61,821 nt of DNA from NCBI RefSeq assembly GCF_902464545.1, contig NZ_CABQJR010000013.1:1-61821 (forward strand), written 5' to 3'. Position 1 is the first letter of the stretch, and every line of letters starts with the position of its first letter. Shown in pieces: positions 1 through 8,108 of this stretch. The translations under genes and the position numbers were made by a program. This stretch comes from an uncultured Senegalimassilia sp. Lineage in GTDB: Bacteria; Actinomycetota; Coriobacteriia; Coriobacteriales; Eggerthellaceae. A model generated the notes under the pieces. The model made no database searches. It was not told the origin of the DNA and saw only the letters and a list, made by a program, of their open reading frames with translations.

Positions 1-41
1 ACAGTACGGCACTCAAAAGTGCAGGTCAGAACCCTATCAGC

Positions 42-1637
42 CTACTCCCACTCGATCGTCGCGGGGGGCTTGGGGGTGATGTCGTAGCACACGCGGTTGG
101 CGCCCGGCACCTCGGCCACGATGCGGCTCGAGATCTTCGCCAGCAGCTCGTAGGGCAGCTTCGCCCAGTCGGCGGTCATGGCGTCGGAGCTTTCCACGGC
201 GCGCAGGATGATGGGGCGCTGGTAGGTGCGCTCGTCGCCCATGACGCCTACCGACTTGATGTCGGGCAGCACGGCGAAGTACTGCCAGCAGCTGTGCTCG
301 CTGTTGCGCTCGCCGGTCTCCTCGAACAGGCGCTGGTTGTACGCGTCAAGCTCCTCGCGCACGATGGCGTCGGCGTTCTTCAGGATCTCAAGCTTCTCGG
401 GGGAAACCGCGCCGATGATGCGGATGGCAAGACCCGGGCCGGGGAAGGGCTGGCGATGCACGATGTGGTCGGGAAGCCCCAGCGCCGTGCCGAGCGCGCG
501 GACCTCGTCTTTAAAGAAGTGGTCGAGCGGCTCGATCAGGTCGAAGTGCACGCCCTCGGGGAACGGGATGAGGTTGTGGTGGCTTTTGATGGTTGCCGCC
601 TTGCCGCCCGTCTTGCGCGCGCCGGATTCGATGATGTCGGGGTAGATGGTGCCCTGGGCCAGGTACTTCACGCCGTCGAGCTGCTGGGCCACGGTGAAGA
701 ACTCCTCCCAGAACTGCGTGCCGATGATGCGGCGCTTCTGCTCGGGATCGGTGACGCCGTCGAGCAGCTTGGCGTAGCGCTCCTCGGCGTGAACATGGAT
801 GAAGTCGACGTCGAACTGCTTGGTGAACACGTCCTCGACCTGCTCGGGCTCGCCCTTGCGCAGCAGGCCGTGGTTGACGAACACGCAGGTCATCTGCTTG
901 CCGACGGCACGAGCGCCCAGCGCGGCCACCACGGAGGAGTCGACGCCGCCCGAAAGGGCCAGGATGACGCGGTCGGAGCCGACCTTCTCGCGGAAGTCGG
1001 CGGTCAGGGTGTCCACCAGGTTGTCCATGGTCCAGTTCGGCTCAAGCCCGCAGATGTCGAACAGGAAGTTCTTCAGCATCTGGTTGCCGAACTCGGTGTG
1101 CTTGACCTCGGGATGGAACTGCGTGGTGTAGATCTTGCGCTCGGGGCACTCCATGGCGGCGACGGGGCACACATCGGTGGAGGCGACCACGGTGAAGCCC
1201 TCGGGGATGTCCTTCACGGCGTCGAAGTGGCTCATCCACACGGTCTGATCGGCGGGCGTGCCCGCGAACAGGTCGCCGCCGGAGACGTGCAGCGTGGCCG
1301 GGCCGTATTCGCCCACCTCGGGGTGGTACACGCTGCCGCCCAAGGTGACGGAGGTGACCTGATGGCCGTAGCAGAAGCCCAGGATCGGCACGCCCAGTTC
1401 GTAGATGGCGGGGTCGACGCGCGGCGCGTCCTCGGCGTTGACGGATGCCGGGCCGCCGGACAGGATGATGGCGGCCGGCGCCATCTCGCGCACCTCGTCG
1501 GCGGTGATGTCGCACGGGACGATTTCCGAGTACACGTTCAAATCGCGCACGCGGCGGGCGATCAGCTGCCCGTACTGCGCGCCGAAGTCGAACACGACGA
1601 CTTTCTGGTTGGTGGAACTGGACGATGCGGTGCTCAC
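42..1637 (-). CDS. guaA: GMP synthase (glutamine-hydrolysing)
   Basis: Converts XMP to GMP using ATP and glutamine in the cytoplasm, the last step of guanine nucleotide synthesis. The N-terminal class I glutamine amidotransferase begins near residue 12 and has its nucleophile Cys89 in GFCYGHQ. The ATP-pyrophosphatase P-loop SGGVDSS lies near residue 226. The C-terminal dimerisation domain ends in the family-typical ATIEWE. I place the start at a GTG (1635-1637), giving 531 residues, because a GAAGGAG ribosome site sits just upstream; an upstream ATG would add 18 unconserved residues. The gene stands alone and is divergent from uppP. Identification is secure; only the exact start is open. Confidence 0.97.
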   Translation of the reverse strand: MSTASSSSTNQKVVVFDFGAQYGQLIARRVRDLNVYSEIVPCDITADEVREMAPAAIILSGGPASVNAEDAPRVDPAIYELGVPILGFCYGHQVTSVTLGGSVYHPEVGEYGPATLHVSGGDLFAGTPADQTVWMSHFDAVKDIPEGFTVVASTDVCPVAAMECPERKIYTTQFHPEVKHTEFGNQMLKNFLFDICGLEPNWTMDNLVDTLTADFREKVGSDRVILALSGGVDSSVVAALGARAVGKQMTCVFVNHGLLRKGEPEQVEDVFTKQFDVDFIHVHAEERYAKLLDGVTDPEQKRRIIGTQFWEEFFTVAQQLDGVKYLAQGTIYPDIIESGARKTGGKAATIKSHHNLIPFPEGVHFDLIEPLDHFFKDEVRALGTALGLPDHIVHRQPFPGPGLAIRIIGAVSPEKLEILKNADAIVREELDAYNQRLFEETGERNSEHSCWQYFAVLPDIKSVGVMGDERTYQRPIILRAVESSDAMTADWAKLPYELLAKISSRIVAEVPGANRVCYDITPKPPATIEWE

Positions 1638-1969
1638 TAGAGGCTCCTTCTTCGGTTGTATCACGCTGCCCGGCCGCGCTTGCGGCTGCACTGTTCTCTG
1701 CGTTTTCGTATCGGCGATTGTACATTAAGCTGCGCTAATCCATACTTGTCGGCTGCGTATCTTCAACACAACGCTACGCAAGGTCCACGTTACGGCCTGC
1801 GTTTTGCTCCTCAAACATCAAGGGCAGGTAAAGAAATCGTGCGCCCGCTCTGGTTTATCGGGCGTGGCGCGCGCGTCGCATGGCCGCCTTCTACAATTTC
1901 GAATCCGTGCGGCATCGTAGGCTCATCGGACCCGCGCCCGCACGCGTACGGCTCACCGAAAGGCGGAAC

Positions 1970-2971
1970 ATGATCATCGAAGCGTTGAAATCCCTATTGA
2001 TCGGCATCGTCGAGGGCGTCACCGAATGGCTGCCCATCTCCTCGACGGGCCACATGATCCTCGTCGACGATTTCGTGCAGCTCCAGGTATCCTCGGAGTT
2101 CCTTGCGTTGTTTCTGGTGGTCATCCAGATCGGCGCCATCTTGGCTGTGCTCACGCTGTACTTCCATAAGCTCAACCCGTTGAGCCCGCGCAAAAACGCC
2201 GACGAGAAGCGCGCGACCTGGCGTTTGTGGGGGATGGTGGCCATCGGATGCATCCCTGCCGCCATCGTGGGCATCCTGCTCGACGACTGGGTGAACGCCC
2301 ATTTCTACAACAAGGTCACCGTTGCCGCCATGCTCATTTTGTACGGCGTGGTGTTCATCGTCATGGAACGTCGCAACCGCCGCCGCATGCGCCGCGCCCG
2401 CGCCGTCGTGCAAAACCAGGCACACGCCCGTGCCGAGTGGCCTTCGACCCCGCGCGGCCGTCATGCCCGCGTGCAGGTTCCGGCGCACCTCGCGCCCGCA
2501 CATGCCTGCGCCGCCGACCTTGACGCGGCCGCCGAGTGCAGCATCTTCCGCATCGCGGATGTCGACGACATCGATTGGAGGACGGCTCTGAAGATCGGCT
2601 GTTTCCAGGTGCTCGCCATCATCCCCGGCACCTCTCGTTCGGGTGCCACCATCATCGGCGGCATGCTGTGCGGCTGCAGCAGGACCGCCGCGGCGGAGTT
2701 CACGTTCTTCCTGGCCATCCCCATCATGTTCGGCTGGGGCCTGGTGAAATGCATCAAGTTCGCGGCCGCGGGCCTTGCTATGACGGCAACCGAGGCGGTC
2801 GTTCTCGAGGTGGGCGTGGTTTCGGCGTTCGTCATGTCCATGGTGTCCATCAAGTTCCTGATGGGGTACATTAAGAAGAACGACTTCACGGCGTTCGGTT
2901 GGTACCGCATCGTGGTGGGCGCGCTCGTGCTCGGCGTCTTCGCGCTGCAAACCGCGGGCATCTTGGCGTAA
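1970..2971 (+). CDS. uppP: Undecaprenyl-diphosphate phosphatase UppP/BacA
   Basis: An integral membrane enzyme that dephosphorylates undecaprenyl diphosphate to regenerate the lipid carrier for peptidoglycan synthesis. Its loss or gain also affects bacitracin sensitivity in the family. The signatures EGVTEWLPISSTGH (near residue 14) and PGTSRSGATI (near 215) are both present. The ATG at 1970 follows AAAGGCGG and gives 333 residues, about 60 more than the usual ~270. The excess is an Arg/Ala/His-rich hydrophilic insertion at about residues 135-195, in a loop between membrane segments and just before the second signature. The reading frame stays open across it, so I treat it as part of the protein rather than a frameshift. 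Confidence 0.95.
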   Translation: MIIEALKSLLIGIVEGVTEWLPISSTGHMILVDDFVQLQVSSEFLALFLVVIQIGAILAVLTLYFHKLNPLSPRKNADEKRATWRLWGMVAIGCIPAAIVGILLDDWVNAHFYNKVTVAAMLILYGVVFIVMERRNRRRMRRARAVVQNQAHARAEWPSTPRGRHARVQVPAHLAPAHACAADLDAAAECSIFRIADVDDIDWRTALKIGCFQVLAIIPGTSRSGATIIGGMLCGCSRTAAAEFTFFLAIPIMFGWGLVKCIKFAAAGLAMTATEAVVLEVGVVSAFVMSMVSIKFLMGYIKKNDFTAFGWYRIVVGALVLGVFALQTAGILA

Positions 2972-3043
2972 CGGTCCGCGCCCGGCGCTTTCCCGCCCTG
3001 CTCCGTGAGCTCATGCAATGCACGGGGAAAGGGAAGGGAAGCG

Positions 3044-3982
3044 GTGCTTAGCCAGTTCAGCAGCATCTTCACGCAGATGGTGGCCCTGTTCGCCGCCATT
3101 GGCGTCGGCTATATCTGCAAGAAAACGGGCGTTATGGACGCCGATTTCGACAAGAAGCTCTCGGGGCTTGTCCTGAGCGCCACGTTGCCGGCGCTGATCT
3201 TGGCATCGGTGCTCAACGTGGACAGCTTGCCCGACCCTATGCTTATGGGGCAGATCATCGGGCTTTCCATGCTCAGCTACGCGCTGTTCATCCCCATCGC
3301 CTACCTGGTCACCTATGCGTTGCGCATCCCCGACGGCCGGCGCGGCGTATACCGCTTCATGCTCATCTTCGGCAACACGGGCTTCATCGGCTATCCTGTG
3401 CTGTCCGCCATCTTCGGTCCGCAGACGGTCGTATACGCGGTTGTGTACAACATCGTGTTCAACCTGCTGTCGTTCACCTTCGGCGCATGGCTTATCGCAT
3501 CGGACAACGAATATGGCGTCAAGGTGCGCATGAGCTGGCGCGATTTCGTTACGCCCTGCAACATCGCCACGCTTATCACCATGGCATTGGCGTTTTGCGG
3601 CGTGCATGCCGTGCCCGTGGTCGGCCCCGCGCTTTCCACCATCGGCAGCTTCACCACGCCCGCCACGCTGCTCATCGTGGGATCGTCGCTGGCGAACCTT
3701 CCCGCCGCCAAGCTTATGGGCACCCCTCGCCTGTGGATTGCGTGCCTGGTGCGCATGGTGGCCACCCCGCTGCTCATCTTCGCTGTCATGCGCCCTCTTG
3801 CCGGCGGCGCGCTGCTGGGGGTGGTCGTGGTGTTGGCGGCCATGCCTGTGGCAACCAACGGCACCATGTTCTGCTACCAGTACGGCGGCGACGCCAAGAC
3901 CATGGCGCAGGGCACCTTCATCACCACCATCTTGGCGCTGGTCACCATCCCGTTGCTGGCTACCTTCTCGGCTGTTTTGTAA
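3044..3982 (+). CDS. AEC-family transporter (auxin efflux carrier / malonate-type permease)
   Basis: A hydrophobic protein of about 312 residues with roughly ten membrane segments and the spacing of the Mem_trans/AEC family. It has an N-terminal GYICKKTG stretch, a glycine-rich FGNTGFIGYPV motif in the middle and MPVATNGTMFCYQYGGD near the end. Bacterial members move small organic acids or remain uncharacterised, so the substrate cannot be read from sequence. I chose the GTG at 3044 because an AAGGGAAGG ribosome site lies about five bases upstream; an in-frame GTG at 3005 has none. It follows uppP by about 70 bases on the same strand with no clear terminator between them, so co-transcription is possible. 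Confidence 0.85.
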   Translation: MLSQFSSIFTQMVALFAAIGVGYICKKTGVMDADFDKKLSGLVLSATLPALILASVLNVDSLPDPMLMGQIIGLSMLSYALFIPIAYLVTYALRIPDGRRGVYRFMLIFGNTGFIGYPVLSAIFGPQTVVYAVVYNIVFNLLSFTFGAWLIASDNEYGVKVRMSWRDFVTPCNIATLITMALAFCGVHAVPVVGPALSTIGSFTTPATLLIVGSSLANLPAAKLMGTPRLWIACLVRMVATPLLIFAVMRPLAGGALLGVVVVLAAMPVATNGTMFCYQYGGDAKTMAQGTFITTILALVTIPLLATFSAVL

Positions 3983-4050
3983 CCGGGTCGGTGCGCTGTC
4001 CCCATTTACCTACTTTATTCCTCAGAATTTCCGGAATCGGCCCGTGGTTT

Positions 4051-4059
4051 TGCTATCAT
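4051..4059 (+). promoter_or_regulatory. Extended -10 promoter for the chorismate mutase/DAHP synthase pair
   Basis: TGC followed by TATCAT makes an extended -10 about 100 bases before the chorismate mutase ATG. No good -35 is visible, as is common for extended -10 promoters. Assigned by motif only. Confidence 0.4.
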
Positions 4060-4162
4060 GATGCGCACACGAGGGCCGCTTTCGTCCTGCACGGCGCGCG
4101 TCTGGTACTCGACGCGCCGCGCGGCCATGCTCGTTACCGCTCAAGAACAGGAAGGAACGCCG

Positions 4163-4444
4163 ATGTCTGATCAGAACAGCTCGTTCGAGCAGATCCAGGA
4201 ACATCGTGCAAAGATCGACGAGCTTGACCGCCAGATCGTCGCGCTGCTCAACAAGCGCGCCGGTCATTCGCTGGTCATCCGCGGCCTGAAGCCCGGTGCG
4301 CACCTGGGTCTGTACGACCCCAAACGCGAAGAGGAGATCTTCGAGAAGGTGGACAGCTATAACGAGGGCCCGCTCTATAACGATAACCTCCGCGAGATCT
4401 ACGGTACTATCCTGAAAGTCATGAAGGAGACCCCGTCAGCATGA
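4163..4444 (+). CDS. Chorismate mutase (AroQ type)
   Basis: Rearranges chorismate to prephenate on the way to phenylalanine and tyrosine. The 93-residue all-helical protein shows the AroQ pattern: a first helix with RAKIDELDRQIVALLNKR, then the loop and a YDPKREEEIFEKV segment, and a C-terminal helix ending in a ...ILKVMKE stretch. The ATG at 4163 follows GGAAGGAACGCCG. Its stop overlaps the next gene's start by four bases (ATGA), so the two are translationally coupled. In some bacteria an AroQ domain is fused to the N-terminus of a DAHP synthase of the same type and acts as its allosteric sensor. Here the two remain separate genes, but a physical complex is a reasonable inference. Confidence 0.9.
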   Translation: MSDQNSSFEQIQEHRAKIDELDRQIVALLNKRAGHSLVIRGLKPGAHLGLYDPKREEEIFEKVDSYNEGPLYNDNLREIYGTILKVMKETPSA

Positions 4445-5244
4445 GCGAGCAGAGAATCGAAGCGAAACTGCCGGATTACGGCACTCGTACCGACGAGATA
4501 ACCATCTATGCCGGCCCTTGCTCGGTCGAAAGCGAGGAGCAGTTCTTCGAAGTGGCCGAGTGCATCAGCGACCTTGGCCTGACCTGGATCCGCGGCGGCG
4601 CGTACAAACCGCGTACCAACCCGCATAGCTTCCAGGGTCTTGGCGAGGAAGCCCTTAAGATCATGAAGGCCGGCGGCGAGAAGTACGGCCTGAAAACCCT
4701 TACGGAAGTCATGGACTCCGAGCATTGCGAGCTGGTGCATTCCTATGTGGACGGCTTGCAGGTGGGCGCCCGCAACTTCCAGAACTTCAGCTTGCTGAAA
4801 AACATCGGCAAGGTCACGAAGGACTCCCACAAGATGGTGCTGTTCAAGCGCGGCTTCGCGGGCACCATTGCCGAGTGGCTGGCGGCAACGGACTACATCA
4901 CCATGGAGGGCAACGACAACGTGGTGCTGTGCGAGCGCGGCCTGCGCACGTTCGAGACGGCCACGCGTTTCACGCTCGACATCTCGGCCGTGCCCGTCAT
5001 CCACAAGCAAAGCCTGCTGCCCATCTGCGTGGACGTTTCCCATCCGGCAGGCGTTCGCGACCTGGTGCCCAGCCTGGCGCGCGCTGCGGTGGCCGTGGGC
5101 GCCGACTCCATCATGATCGAGGTGCATCCCAACCCGCCGGCGGCGCTTTCCGACGGCCCGCAGCAGCTGACCCCGGCGCAGTTCCGCGTCTTGGTCGAAG
5201 AGCTGCGCGAGATCGCCGCGGTGTTTGGGAAGAAGATCGTCTAG
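4441..5244 (+). CDS. aroF: 3-deoxy-7-phosphoheptulonate (DAHP) synthase, AroF/KDO8P-synthase-like class
   Basis: Catalyses the first step of the shikimate pathway, condensing phosphoenolpyruvate with erythrose 4-phosphate. At 267 residues it is the short type I-beta form without an N-terminal ferredoxin-like regulatory domain. Visible motifs are AGPCSVES near residue 24, RGGAYKPRTNPHSFQG near 50, KRGF near 138, DVSHPAG near 198 and the metal-binding EVHPNP near 226. Because it lacks its own regulatory domain and overlaps the chorismate mutase gene, feedback control through that partner is likely (inference). A clear terminator follows. The symbol is by family analogy. Confidence 0.93.
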   Translation: MSEQRIEAKLPDYGTRTDEITIYAGPCSVESEEQFFEVAECISDLGLTWIRGGAYKPRTNPHSFQGLGEEALKIMKAGGEKYGLKTLTEVMDSEHCELVHSYVDGLQVGARNFQNFSLLKNIGKVTKDSHKMVLFKRGFAGTIAEWLAATDYITMEGNDNVVLCERGLRTFETATRFTLDISAVPVIHKQSLLPICVDVSHPAGVRDLVPSLARAAVAVGADSIMIEVHPNPPAALSDGPQQLTPAQFRVLVEELREIAAVFGKKIV

Positions 5245-5274
5245 CGCTCGCAAAGCGTTTTGCATAGCATGGCG

Positions 5275-5306
5275 AAGGCGGATCGGGAAACCGGTCCGCC
5301 TTTTTT
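5275..5306 (+). terminator. Rho-independent terminator after DAHP synthase
   Basis: An 11-bp stem (AGGCGGATCGG with CCGGTCCGCCT, one G-T pair), a GAAA tetraloop and six T's, starting about 30 bases after the stop codon. Confidence 0.9.
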
Positions 5307-5453
5307 CGTGCGCGGAATCGAACATCCTCTGGCCATGCTGTGCATGCTTGGCGCGGATAGGGCGCGCGCCGCTCGGAAGCGGTACAATCATCAGTCGCGC
5401 CTTTGGGCGCTTTGAACTTGCAACCGCACGTGAACATCATGTTAGGAAGCCCT

Positions 5454-7847
5454 ATGCCCGTCGACATCACCACGCTCAACGGCCCCCAGCGTCAGGCCGT
5501 CGAATGCACCGAAGGCCCGCTTTTGGTCTTGGCTGGTGCTGGATCAGGCAAAACGCGCGTGCTCACGTACCGCATCGCGCACATCCTGGAGGATCTGAAC
5601 GTGGCGCCGTGGGAGATCTTGGCCATCACGTTCACCAACAAGGCGGCCGCCGAGATGCGCGAGCGCTTGCAGGGCTTGGTCGGCCCGCGCAGCCGCGGCA
5701 TGTGGGTGTCCACCTTCCACAGCATGTGCGTGCGCATGCTGCGTGCCGACGCCGAGCGCCTGGGATTCTCGAAGAGCTTCACCATCTACGACACCGACGA
5801 CCAGAAGCGCCTGTACAAGGAGATCATGGCCGAGCTGGACATCGACCCGAAGCGCTTTCCCATAAACGCCCTGATGAACCGCATTTCCACGGCGAAAAAC
5901 GAGCTGAAGGTGCCCGGCAACTTCGCCAAGGAGGCCAACGACCCGGTGGGCAAGGTGGCCGCGCGCGTCTACGAGAAGCTGCAGGAACGCCTGAAGCAGG
6001 CTAACGCCTTCGACTTCGACGACCTTCTGCTGTACGCGTACCTGCTGCTGAAGAACCATCCCGACGTGCTCGAGGCCTATCAGCTGCGTTTCCGCTACAT
6101 CATGGTGGACGAGTATCAGGACACCAACCATGCACAGTACGAGATCACACGCCTTCTGGCCGAGCAGCACGGCAACATCATGGTGGTGGGCGACGACGAC
6201 CAGTCCATTTACAGCTGGCGTGGCGCCGATATCCGCAACATCCTGGAGTTCGAGAAGGATTACCCCCAGTGCACCACGGTGAAGCTGGAGCAGAACTACC
6301 GCAGCGTGGGCAACGTGCTGGCGGCGGCCAACGCCGTCATCGCGAACAACCAGCATCGCAAGGTGAAGAAGCTGTTCACCGACCAGGAAGATGGCGAGAA
6401 AATCCACGTGTACATGGCCTCCGACGAGCGCGACGAGGGCCGCTGGATCGCCGGCGAGATCGAGAAGCAGCGCCAGAAGGGGCTGTCCTACAACCAGGTG
6501 GCGGTGTTCTATCGCACCAACGCCCAGTCGCGCATGCTTGAAGATATGCTGCTGCGCGCCGGCGTTCCGTACCGCATCGTCGGCGGCACGCGATTCTTCG
6601 ACCGCGCCGAGATCCGCGACGTCATGGCCTACCTCGCGTTGGTGGTCAACCCCGCCGACGACATCGCGGCCAAGCGCGTCATCAACACGCCGCGCCGCGG
6701 CATCGGCAAGTCCACGGTGGAGCGCATCGAGCAGTTCGCGCGCGAGATGGACATGACGTTCATGGAGGGCGCCGAAATCGCCATCGCCGACCCCGAGCTG
6801 CGCGCCGCCACGCGCCGCAGCGTGGGGGAGTTCGTGCAGATCATCAAGGATGCGCAATCCTACTCGGGCGATCTGCGCAAGTGCATCGAGGCCGTCATCG
6901 ACAAGTCCGGCTTGATCAGCGCCTTGCAAGCGGAGAACACCGACGAAGCGCGCGGGCGCGTGGAGAACATCCAGGAGTTCCTGTCCGTAGTCGACGAGTT
7001 CGTGGACACCCACGACGAAGAGGACGCCGATTACGCCGCCCCCACGGTAGGCGAGCAGGGCGGGGAAGATGAAGCCGCCGAGCCCGTGCGCGTGCTGCGC
7101 GGCGATTCTCTGGCCGACTTTTTGGAGTGGGTGCGCCTGCGCACCGACCTCGACACCATGGACGAGGACGGTCAGGCGGTCACCATGATGACGGTGCACG
7201 CCTCGAAGGGCCTGGAATTCGACTGCGTGTTCGTGGCGGGCATGGAGGAGACGCTGTTCCCGCACATGAACAGCGTCGGCGACGCCGCCGGCATCGAGGA
7301 GGAGCGCCGCCTGGCATACGTCGCCATCACACGCGCCCGCAAGGTGCTGTTCCTCACCTGTGCCTACACGCGTCAGATCTTCGGCCAGACGCAGGCTAAC
7401 CCGGTGTCGCGCTTCATCCATGAGATTCCCGGCGAGCTTCGCCAGACCATGGGCGTGGGCAGCCAGGGCTTCTCCGGCACCGGTTGGGAGAAGCGCGGCA
7501 GCCGCAAGGGCATCTCCGGCAGCGGCGTGGAGGCGGGCGGCGGCCGCGTGTTCGGCCGCTCGAGCGCCAGCGCCCCCGGCGGCAGGTCCGAGCGCGAACG
7601 CCGCGAGGTGCGTACGAACCGCATCGGCGCAGGTCGTTCGGTATCGGGCGCCTACGTGCGCCCCGGCGCGGAGAAGAAGGCGGCAGCTAAGATGACCTTC
7701 GCCGCCGGCGACACCGTCGACCACAAGACGTTTGGCCGCGGCAAGGTGACGAAGGTGGACGGCGACACGCTCTACGTCCGTTTCTCCAAGTCCGGCCAAA
7801 CGAAGAAGCTGCTGAAAGACTACGCGCCCATCGTCAAAATAGGGTAG
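5454..7847 (+). CDS. pcrA: ATP-dependent DNA helicase PcrA/UvrD
   Basis: A superfamily 1A 3'-5' helicase used in repair, replication restart and clearing protein from DNA. The 797-residue protein carries every SF1 motif in order: Walker A AGAGSGKT at about 28-34, TFTNKAA, DEYQDTN near 218, GDDDQSIYSWRGAD near 246, the QNYRS motif, and TVHASKGLEFD with ITRARK near the end. The last 50 residues (from about 747) form the PcrA-type C-terminal module that includes VDHKTFGRGKV, which in Gram-positive PcrA contacts RNA polymerase. The ATG at 5454 follows TTAGGAAG. A Gly/Arg/Ser-rich linker at about 670-745 joins the helicase core to this module. A single-gene unit. Confidence 0.96.
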   Translation: MPVDITTLNGPQRQAVECTEGPLLVLAGAGSGKTRVLTYRIAHILEDLNVAPWEILAITFTNKAAAEMRERLQGLVGPRSRGMWVSTFHSMCVRMLRADAERLGFSKSFTIYDTDDQKRLYKEIMAELDIDPKRFPINALMNRISTAKNELKVPGNFAKEANDPVGKVAARVYEKLQERLKQANAFDFDDLLLYAYLLLKNHPDVLEAYQLRFRYIMVDEYQDTNHAQYEITRLLAEQHGNIMVVGDDDQSIYSWRGADIRNILEFEKDYPQCTTVKLEQNYRSVGNVLAAANAVIANNQHRKVKKLFTDQEDGEKIHVYMASDERDEGRWIAGEIEKQRQKGLSYNQVAVFYRTNAQSRMLEDMLLRAGVPYRIVGGTRFFDRAEIRDVMAYLALVVNPADDIAAKRVINTPRRGIGKSTVERIEQFAREMDMTFMEGAEIAIADPELRAATRRSVGEFVQIIKDAQSYSGDLRKCIEAVIDKSGLISALQAENTDEARGRVENIQEFLSVVDEFVDTHDEEDADYAAPTVGEQGGEDEAAEPVRVLRGDSLADFLEWVRLRTDLDTMDEDGQAVTMMTVHASKGLEFDCVFVAGMEETLFPHMNSVGDAAGIEEERRLAYVAITRARKVLFLTCAYTRQIFGQTQANPVSRFIHEIPGELRQTMGVGSQGFSGTGWEKRGSRKGISGSGVEAGGGRVFGRSSASAPGGRSERERREVRTNRIGAGRSVSGAYVRPGAEKKAAAKMTFAAGDTVDHKTFGRGKVTKVDGDTLYVRFSKSGQTKKLLKDYAPIVKIG

Positions 7848-7892
7848 GGCGAAAGCGACGGTACGATGCCGTCACGCTGCGGCCTGCATACA

Positions 7893-7931
7893 GAAGCGCC
7901 CCGCAAACCTCGGCGGTTTGCGGGGCGCTTC
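7893..7931. terminator. Bidirectional terminator between pcrA and the serine dehydratase gene
   Basis: A perfect 17-bp inverted repeat (arms 7893-7909 and 7915-7931, five-base loop) between two convergent genes. There is no long T tract on either side, but the stability and position support termination in both directions. Confidence 0.75.
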
Positions 7932-7938
7932 GCTTGTT

Positions 7939-8027
7939 GAACAGGGGACGGAGGTGTGTTCACGCTCGGCGTGGCCGGGCAAGCGGCCGGTAGCGCTATG
8001 CGAACAGGGGACGGAGGTGTGTTCACG
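7939..8027. repeat. Tandem pair of REP-like repeats, family A (core GGGGACGGAG)
   Basis: Two identical 26-bp copies in the same orientation at 7939-7964 and 8002-8027, offset by 63 bases. Each has the core GGGGACGGAG inside short inverted ends (GAACA ... TGTTC, extending to TGAACA/TGTTCA in the first copy). They lie in the convergent gap just beyond the terminator. Family B near 11.2 kb has the same core with one base changed. No transposase gene is in the window. Confidence 0.85.
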
Positions 8028-8108
8028 TTGCGAGCCTTGATGGTTCGCAACGGCGTCTTGTTCGCGCTGGTTTTGCGTATGGGCGCGGAAGGCCGGCGAC
8101 GCGGCCTC

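Noticed and set aside
9..22. Five-base-pair hairpin beyond the guaA stop
   Set aside because: Too short and without a T run to be called a terminator; the window edge cuts the context.
1692..1969. Purine riboswitch or other leader ahead of guaA
   Set aside because: No conserved purine aptamer features on the minus strand; only a possible TACAAT -10 at 1717-1722 without a -35.
5544..7799. Long open frame on the minus strand opposite pcrA
   Set aside because: Mirror of a GC-rich gene in phase; no family motifs and rich in His/Val/Leu as expected of an antisense frame.
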